In this document: piece after piece, positions 46,901 through 58,776 of the stretch
How positions within the stretch are numbered: the first letter of the stretch is position 1
Layout: every line of letters begins with the position of its first letter
Notes under the pieces: model-generated
Told to the model about the DNA's origin: nothing
The model's input: the letters and a program-made list of their open reading frames with translations, nothing else
Databases searched by the model: none
Position numbers and translations under genes: made by a program
Assembly: GCA_038503065.1 (NCBI GenBank)
Contig: JBCAMK010000019.1
Location: 1,302,001-1,366,000, forward strand
Direction of reading: 5' to 3'
DNA from: Paragyromitra xinjiangensis
Lineage: Eukaryota; Ascomycota; Pezizomycetes; Pezizales; Discinaceae
Length of the DNA stretch: 64,000 nt

Positions 46901-49900
46901 CAGAAAGAAAACTTAACGCGAAACTACACGCCTTCACGGCCGACCCCCTACCCGATGCTATTCCCCGTCATTTCCGGATTGGGGACCGGATCCCCACATT
47001 CTCTGAAAGTCGGCGCAAGTATGGAAACCGAAGAAAGCCTCCGCCATCTCCGATTGGGTTCCTTATGCGTCAAAGGCGCGAGTCTCAGCAACAGATCCAG
47101 TCAAGGCTTATGATGTTGGCTGGGAACCAGACCCTCGCTCCTCTTGAGGATCTCATGAATAGGCTCCCTGCTGGCAGCAAGAGAGATACCCGAGTGAGCT
47201 ACATCTCCGATGGTCGAAACTCCCTTCTTGCTCGTCTCGAAATGGAAATGGGCCAGCAAGAAAGTCAATGGATGGGTATGCAGCAAGACCTGAAGAGAGG
47301 TTCGATAGAATCTAGCGAAGACTCTCCAACACAAAAGATGGCACGACTATCTCAGAATCTTGCTCAACGTCGCTCGTTACTGGCAAAGCTCAACAATGGT
47401 ATCGATAGAAGACTTAATGCACAGACGACGATGACTTCCAGAACGAATATTTCGCCCCTGCCTTCGCCTGGCGCGTCAGATATGTGGCAACAGAAATTGG
47501 CAGAAGCTCAGATGGAGTACTTGGCACAGGCACCATCATTTTCAAATAAGGTAGGTGAAATGTCACTCAAACCGATGTCTATCTTGGCGAGTCAGCACAC
47601 ACCAGTCTCGGTGGTTTTAGGGTCAGAATTTGATCACTCAGAGGTTGAATCGCCTTTGAGCATTCATGGTGAGGCCCAGAGGATGTCCTTTTACCAGAAT
47701 GATAACTTGAACTTTGTCATAGAAGAAGACGACACGGAGGAAGAAATTGAGGATTATGAGGTTGAATATGAAGAGGAAGAAGAGGAGGAAGAGGAGAAAT
47801 ATTACGAAGAAGTTATTCAACCATTGCAGGCCACTGTGTATTGTCCTAGCATTCGCTCCGCCAGTCTCCGGCAAGAGTCCCCAGCTCAGGGTGTCTACTC
47901 CTCAACTACTGAATCCTTCTCACCAAGGACTAAACCTCCTGTCTCACTTCTCTGGAACCTGCGCATCCCTCGGGAAACAACATCGGGAAAAAACCTATTA
48001 TGGAGCTACCGTCCATCGACGCCAAAATCCGCCTTCGTCTTCCCTCCCGCTATTGATTTGCGGCCAAAGCAACGTATTTCCACCGCACCCATTGCGAAAC
48101 CTACTTCGCACCTATGGACCAAACCCCGCCCTACTCGTTCTACTTCCGTAAATGGATTATGGCATAACCCGAAGGAAGTCAGAACGAAGAGTATCATTAT
48201 TCTCCCGTCCGAAACTGGCCGTACAAGGCGTTCCCTCAAGAGGGTAACGTTTGTTGAAGAAGTAGTAATTGGTAAGTTTCACACAAAATTATTGAGAAGT
48301 TATTTTATGGCTAACTATCTATGCTACTGAATAGTCGAGCCTACGGGTATCTTTGGGAGACTGAAGAAGCTTTGGGGAACACCAAAGAAAGCCCCTCAAC
48401 CAACAACAGACGTTTCTGCTATCCCAACTGTCTCGAAATCTTCCAATGCTCAACAATCTAAAGTCGAAGAGAAATCTATTGGGAAGGTTATGGACGCCAT
48501 CGCCATCAAGTATGCGAACAAAATGCTCCCACCACTTCCAGTTGAAGAGTCCGAAGCGCCTGAAGTACCGGCTAAGGACCCGCGAACCATCGTCCATAAT
48601 GCGCTCTGGTCCAAGAAAGAGAACATGGCATTGACTTTAGACAATACAAAGCTGTGGGTTTCGACCCCGACACCAAAACCTGAGCAAGCGCTGTTCACAA
48701 AGGACGTATCAGAAATCCGCACAAAGCCTAGAGCAGCCGTACCTTCGGTCCTTGAGTCAAGTAATCTTTGGGGAATAACAAAACCCACGGTATCCGCCAC
48801 ACTCTGGAAAAAAATACATCCCGGATATCTCTGGCCTCAAGGTCCAACTGTTGCTACTCCTTCGGGACATCTCTGGCCTTCCGCTCCCTCATTGCCTGTA
48901 GCTGAATATGGTCCCGTTCCTCGGTTTACTCGAGCACCATCAGCACTTGCTCTGGCGCCTTTGGAATCCACCGAACTCTGGAAAGCCGTAGTTGTCAACC
49001 GGGAGGCTGAGGAGTCAACTGGGCTCTGGTCTGGCACATCTACTGGTGGTCAAGGTCTTTGTTTACTCGGGTCTGCAGATATCCGTACATTTGACTACCT
49101 CTGGCCCACAGCCGCCCCTCTTCCGACCTCGTATCTGATACTTGACGTACAACCCGCTATTCGGTCTCGCCCAACAGCCACGCTAGAGGTCCTGACATCC
49201 CATAAACTCTGGAAGTCAGCACCAACCGTCACTACGTCAGCACTATGGACCGCTCCGGTGAAAAAGAGTGCACTATGGCCACAAGGGGAGGTTATCAAAG
49301 CCACAACTGGGAGTCTCTGGCCTTCTGCAGCCTCAATAAAATTCCAGATTCAAGCCAGGCCTCACTCGTATAGAGCACCATCCACACTCGGTCTAGCATC
49401 ATTGGAGTCTGCTGAACTTTGGAAAGCGGTTGTTGAGCTTGAAATGGAATCAACCGGGCTCTGGTCTGGCAAATCTAACCTTACCCACGAAGAAATCTAT
49501 TTCGAAGAGTCTGCAGAAACTCGTACATTTGACTACCTTTGGCCCACAGCATCTCCTCTGCCTACTTCATACCTGGTCAACGTGGTACCTCTTCGATCTC
49601 GCTCATCTACTGCTGTCCTCCCAACCCTAGAATCTTGCGAACTCTGGCGGCCAATATCAGCTGCCGCTCCACCAAAGTTATGGACTGCTCCATCTAAAAA
49701 GAGTGCACTGTGGCCACACGGGGAGGTTTTGAGGGTAGATTCAGGGGCCCTCTGGCCTTCTGCCGCTTTGCTATCACTCGAAGTTGAAGCTATACCTCAC
49801 ACTCACAGAGCTCAATCAGAACTTGCTTTGACACCATTAGAGTCTACCAAGCTCTGGAAAGCAACAGTTACTAAATACGAAGAGAGGTCAACCGGACTCT

Positions 49901-52900
49901 GGTCAAGCAAATCTATCCCTTCTCATGACCAAGAATTCTGTTCTGAGGGGCCAACATATACCCATACACGCGACTACCTCTGGCCCACAGCCGCCTCTCT
50001 CCCAGTTTCACATCTAGCCATCGATTTATCACCTCTTCTCCGATCCCGCCCACCCAACACCGTCCTCCCAACCCTAACATCCCACGACCTCTGGCAGCCA
50101 GCATTGGCTACGCCAAAACTATGGACCGCACCAACGATGAACAGCGCACTATGGCCACAGGGCGAAGCCTCGAGAACCTCAGGAAGTCTCTGGCCATCCG
50201 CTGCCTCACTACCATCTGAGATGCAAGTTGTGCCACACTCATATAGGGCTCCATCAACACTTCCCATGCCACCACTCGAATCTACTGAGCTTTGGAAAGC
50301 AGTGGTTGAGCAAGAGGTCGAAGAGCCAACTGGGCTTTGGTCTGGCGGATCCTGCTCTTACGATCAAGAAGTGTGTTTCGAAGAGCCTGCGCAGACTCGT
50401 AAGGTCGAGTATCTTTGGCCTGCAGCTTCTTTGCCAGTTGAATATCTAATCGTTGATGTACTACCTTTTGGCCGGTCTCGCCGATCTACCACCCTTACAA
50501 CCCTGGAGTCCCGTGAGCTCTGGCAGCCGGTATCAGCTATTAGTGCGCCAGTGCTATGGGCCGCTCCAATGAAAAAGAGCGAGTTATGGCCACAGGGTGA
50601 AATATTGAGGGCTTCAGGAAGTCTCTGGCCTTCTGCTGCTACATTACCGCTTGAAACTGAGGTTAGGGCTCACTCATACAAGACACCGAGAACAGTCGCA
50701 CTAGGATCATTGCAGTCTACAGGTCTCTGGGGCACGACAGCTGTCACACCAACACTATGGACCGCTCCAACGAAGAAAAACGCGTTATGGCCGCAGGGTG
50801 AAATATCAAGAGCTTCAGGAAGTCTCTGGCCTTCCGCCACTACCCTACCATCCAATCTCGAAGCTAGACTTCACACATACAGAGCACCAAAACTCATACT
50901 AACACCACTACACTCCACACATCTCTGGGGTACTGCAGCTGTCGCACCAACACTATGGACTGCCCCAGCGAAGAAAAATGCGTTGTGGCCACAGGGTGAA
51001 ATATCAAGAGCCTCAGGAAGTCTCTGGCCTTCCGCCGCCGCACTACCATTTAGATCCGAAGCTAGACTTCGCTCATACAAGACACCGAGAACACTTGCAC
51101 CAGCACCACTACACTCCACACATCTCTGGGGTACTGCAGTTATTACACCAACACTCTGGACCACCCCAACGAAGAACAACCCACTATGGCCACACGGGGA
51201 AATCTCAAAAGCCCCAGGAAGCCTCTGGCCCTCCACCACTACCCTACCATCTACCCCTGAAGCTAGACTCCACACTCATAGAGTACCAACACTTGCATTA
51301 GCACCACTACGGTCTACACATCTCTGGGGCACGACAGTTGCTGCACCGACACTATGGACAGCCCCGATAAAGAGGAGTGCGTTATGGCCACAAGGGCAGT
51401 TGGTTAAATCCATAGTAGGGGGTATGTGGCCTTCTGCGGCGGACTTGGGTGGTGTGGCCGAGGCTGTTGTTCGTGTTCGGTCACGGCGCGTCACTGTGGT
51501 AGGTGTTGTGTCTGGTGCGCTTTGGGTGTGTTGTGAGGAGAGAGGGGAGGTGGTGGGAGGTGGGCTTTGGAGGGGGGAGAGGGTGGGGATGGATGTTGGG
51601 GGTGTGGAGAGTATTGAGGAGGAGGAAGAGGAGGAGGAGGAAGTAGAGCAGTCAATCAAAGCCAACCTCTGGACAAGGCCGCAAAATACACCTAGCACCG
51701 CTTCTAGCCATCTCTGGCCCTCAGCACGCCAACTACCCGCATACCCCTTACTTGCGTCCAACACCCATACCCATTCCCTCCCCGCCCCGCTTCAACTACT
51801 TCAATCTACCTCCCTATGGCCTGCCAAACCTGCCCAAGCCACACTATGGTCTTGCCAAACCCAACAACCCGGACTCTGGCCCTCTGGAGCCCCCGCCAAG
51901 ACCGCTCTTTGGCCATCCGCCTGCCCAATCCCTACCCTAACCCTTGAATCCACACCACATAGGTCTCAACCCCTCTGCGCACCCACAATTTTGCAATCCC
52001 ACCACCTCAGGAACGAGCCCATCAAGGGACTCTGGAGCCAAGTCCCGACGGCCGTGGCAGCGGGATTAGGTCGCCAAGATGCGCGTAATTTCCGAGCCGA
52101 GACCACGGCACAGCTTTGGAGCGCGAAGCCGCAGGTTATAAAGAATGGGCTGTGGCCCGGAGGAGAGGTTGATAGGATTGGTCTTTGGCCTTCTGCGAGT
52201 TTGCTTTCGGTACCGATGGATAGAACTGTTATTCGTGCCCGGTACGTACCGAAGGATCCTACGATATTGGAGTCGAGGGAGCTGTGGAAGACGGATAGTG
52301 CACCGACATTGTGGACGAATCCGGAGTCGAGTAGATTGTGGCCCTGTGGTAAGGGTAGGGTTGTTTCTTCCGGGCTTTGGTGTGCGCCGGATAATGCGGT
52401 AATTTCCAGAAGGTCGAATCTTACGTTGGAGATAACAGTTGGAGAGAGGGTGGTCAGAAGGAGGGATGTAATGGGCACGATTAAGACCGTTTCGGGGGCA
52501 CTTTGGAGCCGGCCGGAAGAATCACGATTAGAGATCGATTATACCAGTTTGCCGGTTTTTGATATTACTGGGTCGGAAGCGGCAGTCGGTTTGGCAGTGC
52601 CGGGATTATGGGTGAGGCCATCTCCCGGCGGTGTTGCTCCACGGAGAAAGACGGTTCTCTGGGCTTCGCCTTTACCCGAAGCATCGCATCAACGCACATC
52701 GACGCTGTGGGATTCGACTGCAGCTCTTGCGCAAATCAACGCGCGCGCGCGAGATAGATGTGAATTGTGGAGCAGACCGATCTCTGCACGCCTGCCCGCG
52801 GCCTCTCGCTCGAAGAGACGCACTTCCAGCCCATTGGAACCTGCCACGGGCTCGCTGTGGTCTCCAGCGCGCGATGAAGATCCCGCTGTTCATTCTGGAC

Positions 52901-55900
52901 TGTGGGAGTCTCGGGCTTTGGCATTCGTTCCCCCGAAATGTGACAAACCACACCACCACCCGGCAATTCCGGTGCCAATCCCTGCCGCGCGATCAAAGTC
53001 GGTGAATAAGCGAGCGTCGAATATCACCACTTTTGCTCCCCCGCTTTTCTTGGCGTCACCACCAGAATCACCGCGCGCTCCTGCCCGGATGTGGCCCGCT
53101 TCGGAATCTTTCTCCCGTCCACGTGAACTATGGCGTCCGCCAATATCAGGTACGGAGAACGCTCCTTGGTCTTCAAACACCACACCTGCCCTGAACGAAT
53201 TGGCCACCACAGAGACAGAATCGAAACTCTGGTCGAAATTGCATTCTGGAAACTTGCTATTCTCCGACACAACACAATCCATCCGGTCAGTTAGGAATCC
53301 CGGAACCTCAATCACTGTCTCTATGGAAGGCCCACTCTGGAAATCCCCCGAGAACGTCTCGGATCTATGGCGTAAGAAGGAGGAGTTGTCGGAACTATGG
53401 TCCGTCAATGGCATCACTGCGTCAGTGACCGTCCCCGTTGCAACGACACATTTGTGGTGCGAAAACCCGAGCGCCACGGCACCCATCTTCGCAGATCTAT
53501 CTCTCGAGTCTTCTCGCAGCCGCCGTGAATTCACCAGCAAAGCTTTTTCAGCTCCTCCAGAGGGACTATGGAAGAAAGCAAGTGAGCCGGCAATTGAACC
53601 GAACACTGGGCTCTGGGGGACGGTCGAAACACCGACTCCCGAGAAGCCTCTTTCATTATGGCAGAAAGACAGTACTGCGGCCCCCATGTTCGCTAATCTA
53701 CCTGTTGAGTCTTATCGCTCGAAGAAGGATCACTCGACCGTCACACTCCCCGTTTTCTCCGAGGGAATGTGGAAGAAGCGTGTGGCTCTTCCAGAAGAGC
53801 CACAGCTATGGAAGCCAACCCCGAAATCGACATATCTATGGGACAGCAGCTCAAAAACAAAGACGTTAGCGCAGATACTGCTAGAGAAGAAGGCAAAGGA
53901 GATTAAAAAGCCACTCTGGACGAAGAACCAAGCTTCAAGGACAACTACAAAGACCCCACAGAGGTCACCACTCGTGACAGTACGGATATCGGACGACACA
54001 ACTCTCCCAAAGGTATCCGGTGGCCTCTGGAAGCCAAAGACGGCCGCGAAACAACTCCCACAGCTCTGGACACCGCCAAAGGTAGTTGCAAAACCAGCAA
54101 GCACACCTCTATGGGCAAAGGAACACGCATCAAGGAGAACAGAAGCTGTTCCAGAAAGAACCAAGGTCGCCTTCATACCCTCGGACACCCCACTCCCTGT
54201 TGTCTCCGGCACGCTCTGGAAGCCAAAGTCACCAGAGAAGAAAATCGGCCTCTGGCAGCGCCCCATCAAGACAGTGGCTACATACCGTCGCACGAGCGTC
54301 TCTGTGCCTCTCTGGGCGAAGGAAACAGCTTCCCGCACTACTACAGCCCGTCCAGAACGCCACACATTCGTTCCAAAGAAGAAAGAAGCCTCAACCACAC
54401 TCAGCAGAGTCTCCGGCTCCCTCTGGCAACCTAAAGCCGCACCACCCGACAAACTCTGGGAAGCACCCACACCAGCACCCAAGCCCCGCCGCGGAAGTCT
54501 TCTATGGGCCAAACACGCAGCATCCCAAGTGACGACACCCCTCCGCACATCCGTCCCAAAACACGTCATCGACCCGCCACTCCCCGTTGTCTCGGGCACA
54601 CTCTGGCACCAAAAACCCACCTCAGACGCCAAAACCCTCTGGAAACCCTCCGTCGAAACCACCCCACCCCACACCACCTCCCCACTCTGGTCGAGGGAAC
54701 ACGCATCGCGAACCACAACCGCCCGTCCCTCCCGCGCCCCATTCGTCCCAAAACCGTCCCCCAAATCCCACATTCTCCCCGCCGCAACCGGCGACCTCTG
54801 GAAACCCGCCCCAGTCCCAATCCCAGTCGCACTATGGACCCGCAAGTCCTCCACCACTGGTGTCTGGGACGCCGAAGGCCGCACTCCTTCTCTAGCTGAA
54901 ATCAACCGTCGTCTCGAGGCCCGTCAGAACTCACTATGGCAGCGCCGATCAGTCCTTACGTCGAAAGCAGCATCTGCAGACCCAGTCATCACTAAGCCAT
55001 TCGCGCAGAAGAAAAAAATCGACACAACCACTCCACCCGCAATTGGGAACCTCTGGCAGCCCATCTCACCTGTTGTCCATAGTTCCGTAATGTGGATTAC
55101 GCGCTCGTCGAGAAGCTCCTCGGTTGATGGGGAGTTTGTGTCACCGAACTTATCGCGTGCGTCGACACTGTCGGATATGAGCGAGGGTGAGATGTCGCCG
55201 ACGGCGATGGAGGATAGGTTTGAGCCGGGGATTGCGAGGGTGCATTCTACTAAGGCGAGTATTTCGTCTTCAGCTGGGGAGATGTTGTGGCGTCCGGCGG
55301 AGTATGGGAAGAAGAAGGAGCTGGCGTTGTGGTCTGGTGAAGGTCGGGAGGAGAGGAAAAGCGTGTTGGTTTCTGAAAGGCCGACGAGGGTTCCGTTACC
55401 GGGGGATCAGGAGCGGGAGTTACCAATGTTTGATGCGAGCCATTCACTATGGAAGCCAAGTGTTGAGGAGACGAAGGTGAGAACCCCTCCCCCCTGAAGT
55501 GGTAGTAATGTCTAACCGTAATAGACGATCTGGACCAATTACGAAACCCTCTGCGATTCCAGCTGCTCAGAAACCGACTTCCATGATGCCGAATCCCGCG
55601 ACGACGACGAGTGTTCATCCCACGACGCAGAATCTGATTTTCACGACGCCGAGTCCCAGCTATCCGACGACTCACACTATGAAGACTTCGAACACATCTC
55701 TCCTCAACGTCAAACATTCGAACTCGACCATTCCCCTGCTTCACAATCACATGTCGTCGTTGGTCAATTCCGACGCGACAACTACCTCCCTCGTAAGTCC
55801 CTTACTTCTCTCCGAGAAGCACGTGCTAACCTTCTAGACTCGAGTCAAGCTGAACAAGTGCTTCCGGAGGGTTCGCCCTTCGCGAGTAATCTCCGGATCC

Positions 55901-56076
55901 GCTCGCTGCGCCGGAAGCTGCGCCCGACTATCACACATCCGGAGGAGAGGCGTCGTGAGGCTACGGCCGCGGAGGAGAGTTTGAGGGAGAATTTGAAGGG
56001 TGGGGATGGTGATGTCGGGGAGATGAGCCCGGTGGCGCCGGGCGCGGGGTGGTTGTGGGGTAAGGGGATTGTTTAA
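43952..56076 (+). CDS. Giant seven-helix membrane protein with an LW-repeat tail
   Basis: Six exons (43952-43989, 44043-44746, 44804-48271, 48335-55476, 55525-55792, 55838-56076) join in frame to about 3,952 aa. The first about 250 residues contain seven hydrophobic segments, ending near LALSLGVLSCFPSIVF. The remaining about 3,700 residues are soluble, low in predicted order, rich in Ser/Thr/Pro, with acidic clusters (about 46640-46860, 47725-47810, 51613-51650). The striking feature is a Leu-Trp (occasionally Met-Trp) pair repeated about 110 times, mostly every 10-30 residues, in contexts such as SGSLWPSA, TAPTKKNALWPQGE, STELWKAVV and FDYLWPTA. The first pairs appear near 47950 and the very last lies at the C-terminus (GWLWGKGIV). 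No frame break occurs over 12 kb. I recognise no described function; a membrane-anchored multivalent scaffold or tether is inference. The strongest evidence for one gene is that all five junctions keep frame and the motif spans three exons. Confidence 0.88.
48965..51440 (+). repeat. Coding higher-order repeats: four of about 145 aa, then four of about 66 aa
   Basis: Within exon 4 of the giant gene, a unit of about 145 residues with seven LW pairs repeats four times (48965 to about 50720). A shortened unit of about 66 residues with four LW pairs then repeats four times (to about 51440). The short unit equals the long one without its ELWKAVV-TGLWSG-YLWPTA part. The DNA copies are diverged, so the arrays are not very recent. 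Confidence 0.85.
54000..54850 (+). repeat. Second coding repeat class in the giant gene, about 60 aa, five copies
   Basis: Copies share LPVVSGTLWKPK, then an LW pair, then PLWAKEHASRTTTARPER. They are distinct from the upstream class except for the LW pairs. Spacing varies by a few residues. Confidence 0.8.
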
Positions 56077-57328
56077 AATGTGATTATTTTGTTTGGGGTC
56101 GTTTTGATAGGTTGGGTTTTAAGGTGGAGGGTGGTGGTGAGGTTGAGGGGAAAATTTAGGGAGGGGGTTTCCTTATTGTCTTGCTTTTTTTTACTTATTA
56201 GGGAGGGGGATGGTGTGAGATGGGTTGTAAATGGCGTCGGGCTTTTTGATTTGCTTTTTTTTTGGTTCGAAGTCGGGATTGTGCGGGTTTTTCTTGTGCG
56301 GAACTTTTTTATTTTACTTTTTTGTCCGGGGACGGGGAAGTGGGGATGTATGGAGACGTGGGCGAAAATGTGGGAGTACGAAACTTGAGTAGTTTATGTT
56401 TCTTTTTTTTGTTTCCATTTTCCTTATATGATGGATCGTTATTGAAGGGGGGGTATTTATTGACCTTTATTATTATCTGTCGTGTTTTAGTTTAGTTAGC
56501 TAGCGTTTGGAGGGAAGTTTTTAATTTAAGCTTTTTCTTCTTTCTTAGTGCTACGCCCTAGCAAGCGTCATGGGTAGTCACTCGATATACCCGCGGGGTT
56601 TTATTTATCCCTTCTTCGTAAGCGGGATTAACCCATCTTCCGTTTATCGGGTATCGCATCCCCATAGGTCCTGGCTTCTAATTGGTGCTTGTGTGGAAGG
56701 GTCTAGAAGCACTATCGCGTGATATCACGATATATATAGTGGAGCTGTTCGCCCTCTCCTTTCTTCGAAGCACCAACTCACTTATCTTTCGCCAGATAGC
56801 TTTTGTTCTCGTCTACTGGATTGGCACCGGAACTCGCCGGAGTCTGAAAACGCATTGTTAGACTAAAACCGGATTGCATAGACAGGAAGCGCTTTTGGTA
56901 TCTGTTGCCGAGGGACGGGTTCGAACCGCCCAATGGAAATGCGAGGCCTCGGAAAACTAAAGTAAGATCATAACCGCCACTCCAATCAGAATAAGGAAGG
57001 AGGAACTGAATTTGATGTGTTGTAGGAACCGACTAATTCGGTAATCTGCTTCGGTTGAGCTGTGCGAGTGATATCTCATGATGCGCAGATCCTACGGCGT
57101 TAAGGAAAGAAGCTGTATACGATATTGCGGATTGATCCGAGGCGACCTGAGATAACATCTTTTCATGTTGGGGATGACATGTCTCAGAACCTGCAAAAAC
57201 ACCATAAATCCGGTTCCAACATGATATTCACCAATCGAACTATATAACAAAGCCTTCAACAAACTCCATTATTCCCCCCCCCTCCTCTACCCCACACGAA
57301 ATCCCGCACACCACAATAAAAACCAATC
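56077..57328. other. Intergenic region with a tRNA-like B box and a TATA-like site
   Basis: On the minus strand GGTTCGAACCC (56928-56918) matches the RNA polymerase III B box and is followed by CCTCGGCA like a tRNA 3' end, but no matching 5' acceptor or anticodon arm was found. A TATA-like ctatataac at about 57239-57247 precedes the next gene. Otherwise nothing is seen. Confidence 0.35.
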
Positions 57329-58111
57329 ATGAACTCAAGACCGTATACCACCCGCTTCAGAGAGCACTTTGGAACCCCCTTTATCACGCGTATAGCCAAC
57401 GTCTCTCTCTCCGAGTCACTCCGTCTCGAACTCATCGATGCTGAACAAACTCGTGACGCTATTGCAAAAGCTATCGTTCCGGTCGCGACGGAGTTAGACT
57501 CGATCGCTACAATCCATAGGGACCTGACCACCGTTCTTGCGAATTACCACCACTTCTATACCTCACGGGGCCTGAAAGATCCTGCAAAACAGGCGAATCC
57601 GTTAGATGTACAGGCTATCGAGTTAGGGAATAGGGTTGCATATCTGCAGGAGCATAAAAGGCTGTTAGAGGAGCGCTTGGGGATATGGAATGCGAAGGTT
57701 GATGGATTAAAGTCGAAGCTGCTTGCTGCGTGTCATATGAGGCCGTATATGCATCCTCCACCGTTGGCACCCTCAGGATTACCTCCTTCGAGAACACCAC
57801 CCTCTTTGAGAACATCACCCTCTTTGAGAGCATCACCCTCGCTGAGAGCATCACCCTCTTTGAGAACATCACCCTCTTCGAGAACCCCACTCTCTTCGAG
57901 ACCCTTACCTCCTCCGGGACCCCCACCTTCGTCGGCACTCCCAGCATTACCTCCTTCACCACCTTCATCTCCTTCGAGACCTTTACCCTCTCCGGGGCCC
58001 CCGCCCCCTCCGAAAACTTCTCCATTGCCGCCCCCACGGCCACCGCCTTCGCCGCCTTCGAGATCTCCACCTCCACCTCCTTCAAGACCGCCGCCTCCAC
58101 CACCGATATAG
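57329..58111 (+). CDS. Hypothetical coiled-coil protein with proline-rich tail
   Basis: A 260-aa frame starts at the first ATG after a TATA-like site. Residues 1-135 are helical with heptad-like spacing (LRLELIDAEQTRDAIAKAIV, LGNRVAYLQEHKRLLEERLG), suggesting a coiled coil. The rest is a Ser/Pro/Arg repeat (SLRTSP, SLRASP) encoded by an 18-bp tandem repeat, then proline runs. The repeat region is also open in a second plus frame (57730-58209) and on the minus strand (58103-57615). The second plus frame ends in a protein-like segment (ALFLSLLEPL...LLAAFEGALF), so a splice or frameshift joining the coiled coil to that frame is possible. No family is recognised. Confidence 0.6.
   Translation: MNSRPYTTRFREHFGTPFITRIANVSLSESLRLELIDAEQTRDAIAKAIVPVATELDSIATIHRDLTTVLANYHHFYTSRGLKDPAKQANPLDVQAIELGNRVAYLQEHKRLLEERLGIWNAKVDGLKSKLLAACHMRPYMHPPPLAPSGLPPSRTPPSLRTSPSLRASPSLRASPSLRTSPSSRTPLSSRPLPPPGPPPSSALPALPPSPPSSPSRPLPSPGPPPPPKTSPLPPPRPPPSPPSRSPPPPPSRPPPPPPI
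57790..57910. repeat. 18-bp coding tandem repeat, about seven copies
   Basis: Units close to tttgagaacatcaccctc repeat head to tail. They give SLRTSP in one frame, LFENIT in the next, and FSKRVM on the minus strand, with no stop in any of the three. Confidence 0.85.
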
Positions 58112-58209
58112 CCCTATTCTTGTCGCTCTTAGAGCCTCTGACTCCGTCTACTCCATCTATTCCTGAAAACCCGGAGCTCTTGGCCGCATTCGAGGGCGCT
58201 TTGTTCTAG

Positions 58210-58776
58210 GATCGTTAGGTGGTCGGTAATATCGCGTGATTGATTATTACGTTGTCTGAGTCGTTTGTACTTTCTGCTTGTATTTTGTAGGTTAGTGCTT
58301 TTGAGCGATGTGAAACACTAGATATACTATAGCCTATGACTAATGGACTTATTTTGGTTATTCGAGTGATTTCTCATGATCAAATCTGTTCTTTTGCATT
58401 CACTTTCCAACATTCCAGCGGCCTAGTAATCCCTACAAAACCTCAATTAATTCCTTAATAAAGTTCTTTCTAGTAAAACAAACCTAATATAAAAAACAAG
58501 CTGAACTGGCCCCCAGCCAATAATCCCATACCAATAACTACTTCTCTCTCCACCTAACAGAAAGCATCAAAGCCACACCAAATAAAAATAAAAGTTAATC
58601 GACAAGGCTCCTCTAACCTCAACCAAGCCCAACATATAATCTTTTTTTCGGCCCACCTAACCTTAATAGATACCTGGAAACGAAAGAATTTTAAGTAGTT
58701 TTCATGTGTGATCGCTCGCCCAGCCTTTCATAAACACCACAAAGCCTGTTCCATGAGTCCTTCAAACATCCCAGCC
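58210..58776. other. Intergenic region between convergent genes
   Basis: AT-rich 3' flanks of both neighbours; nothing else is seen. Confidence 0.5.

Noticed and set aside
52890..54905. Long minus-strand open frames (265 and 391 codons) opposite the giant gene
   Set aside because: They mirror the codon bias and repeats of the plus-strand exon, show no domains, and the plus strand is strongly protein-like throughout.
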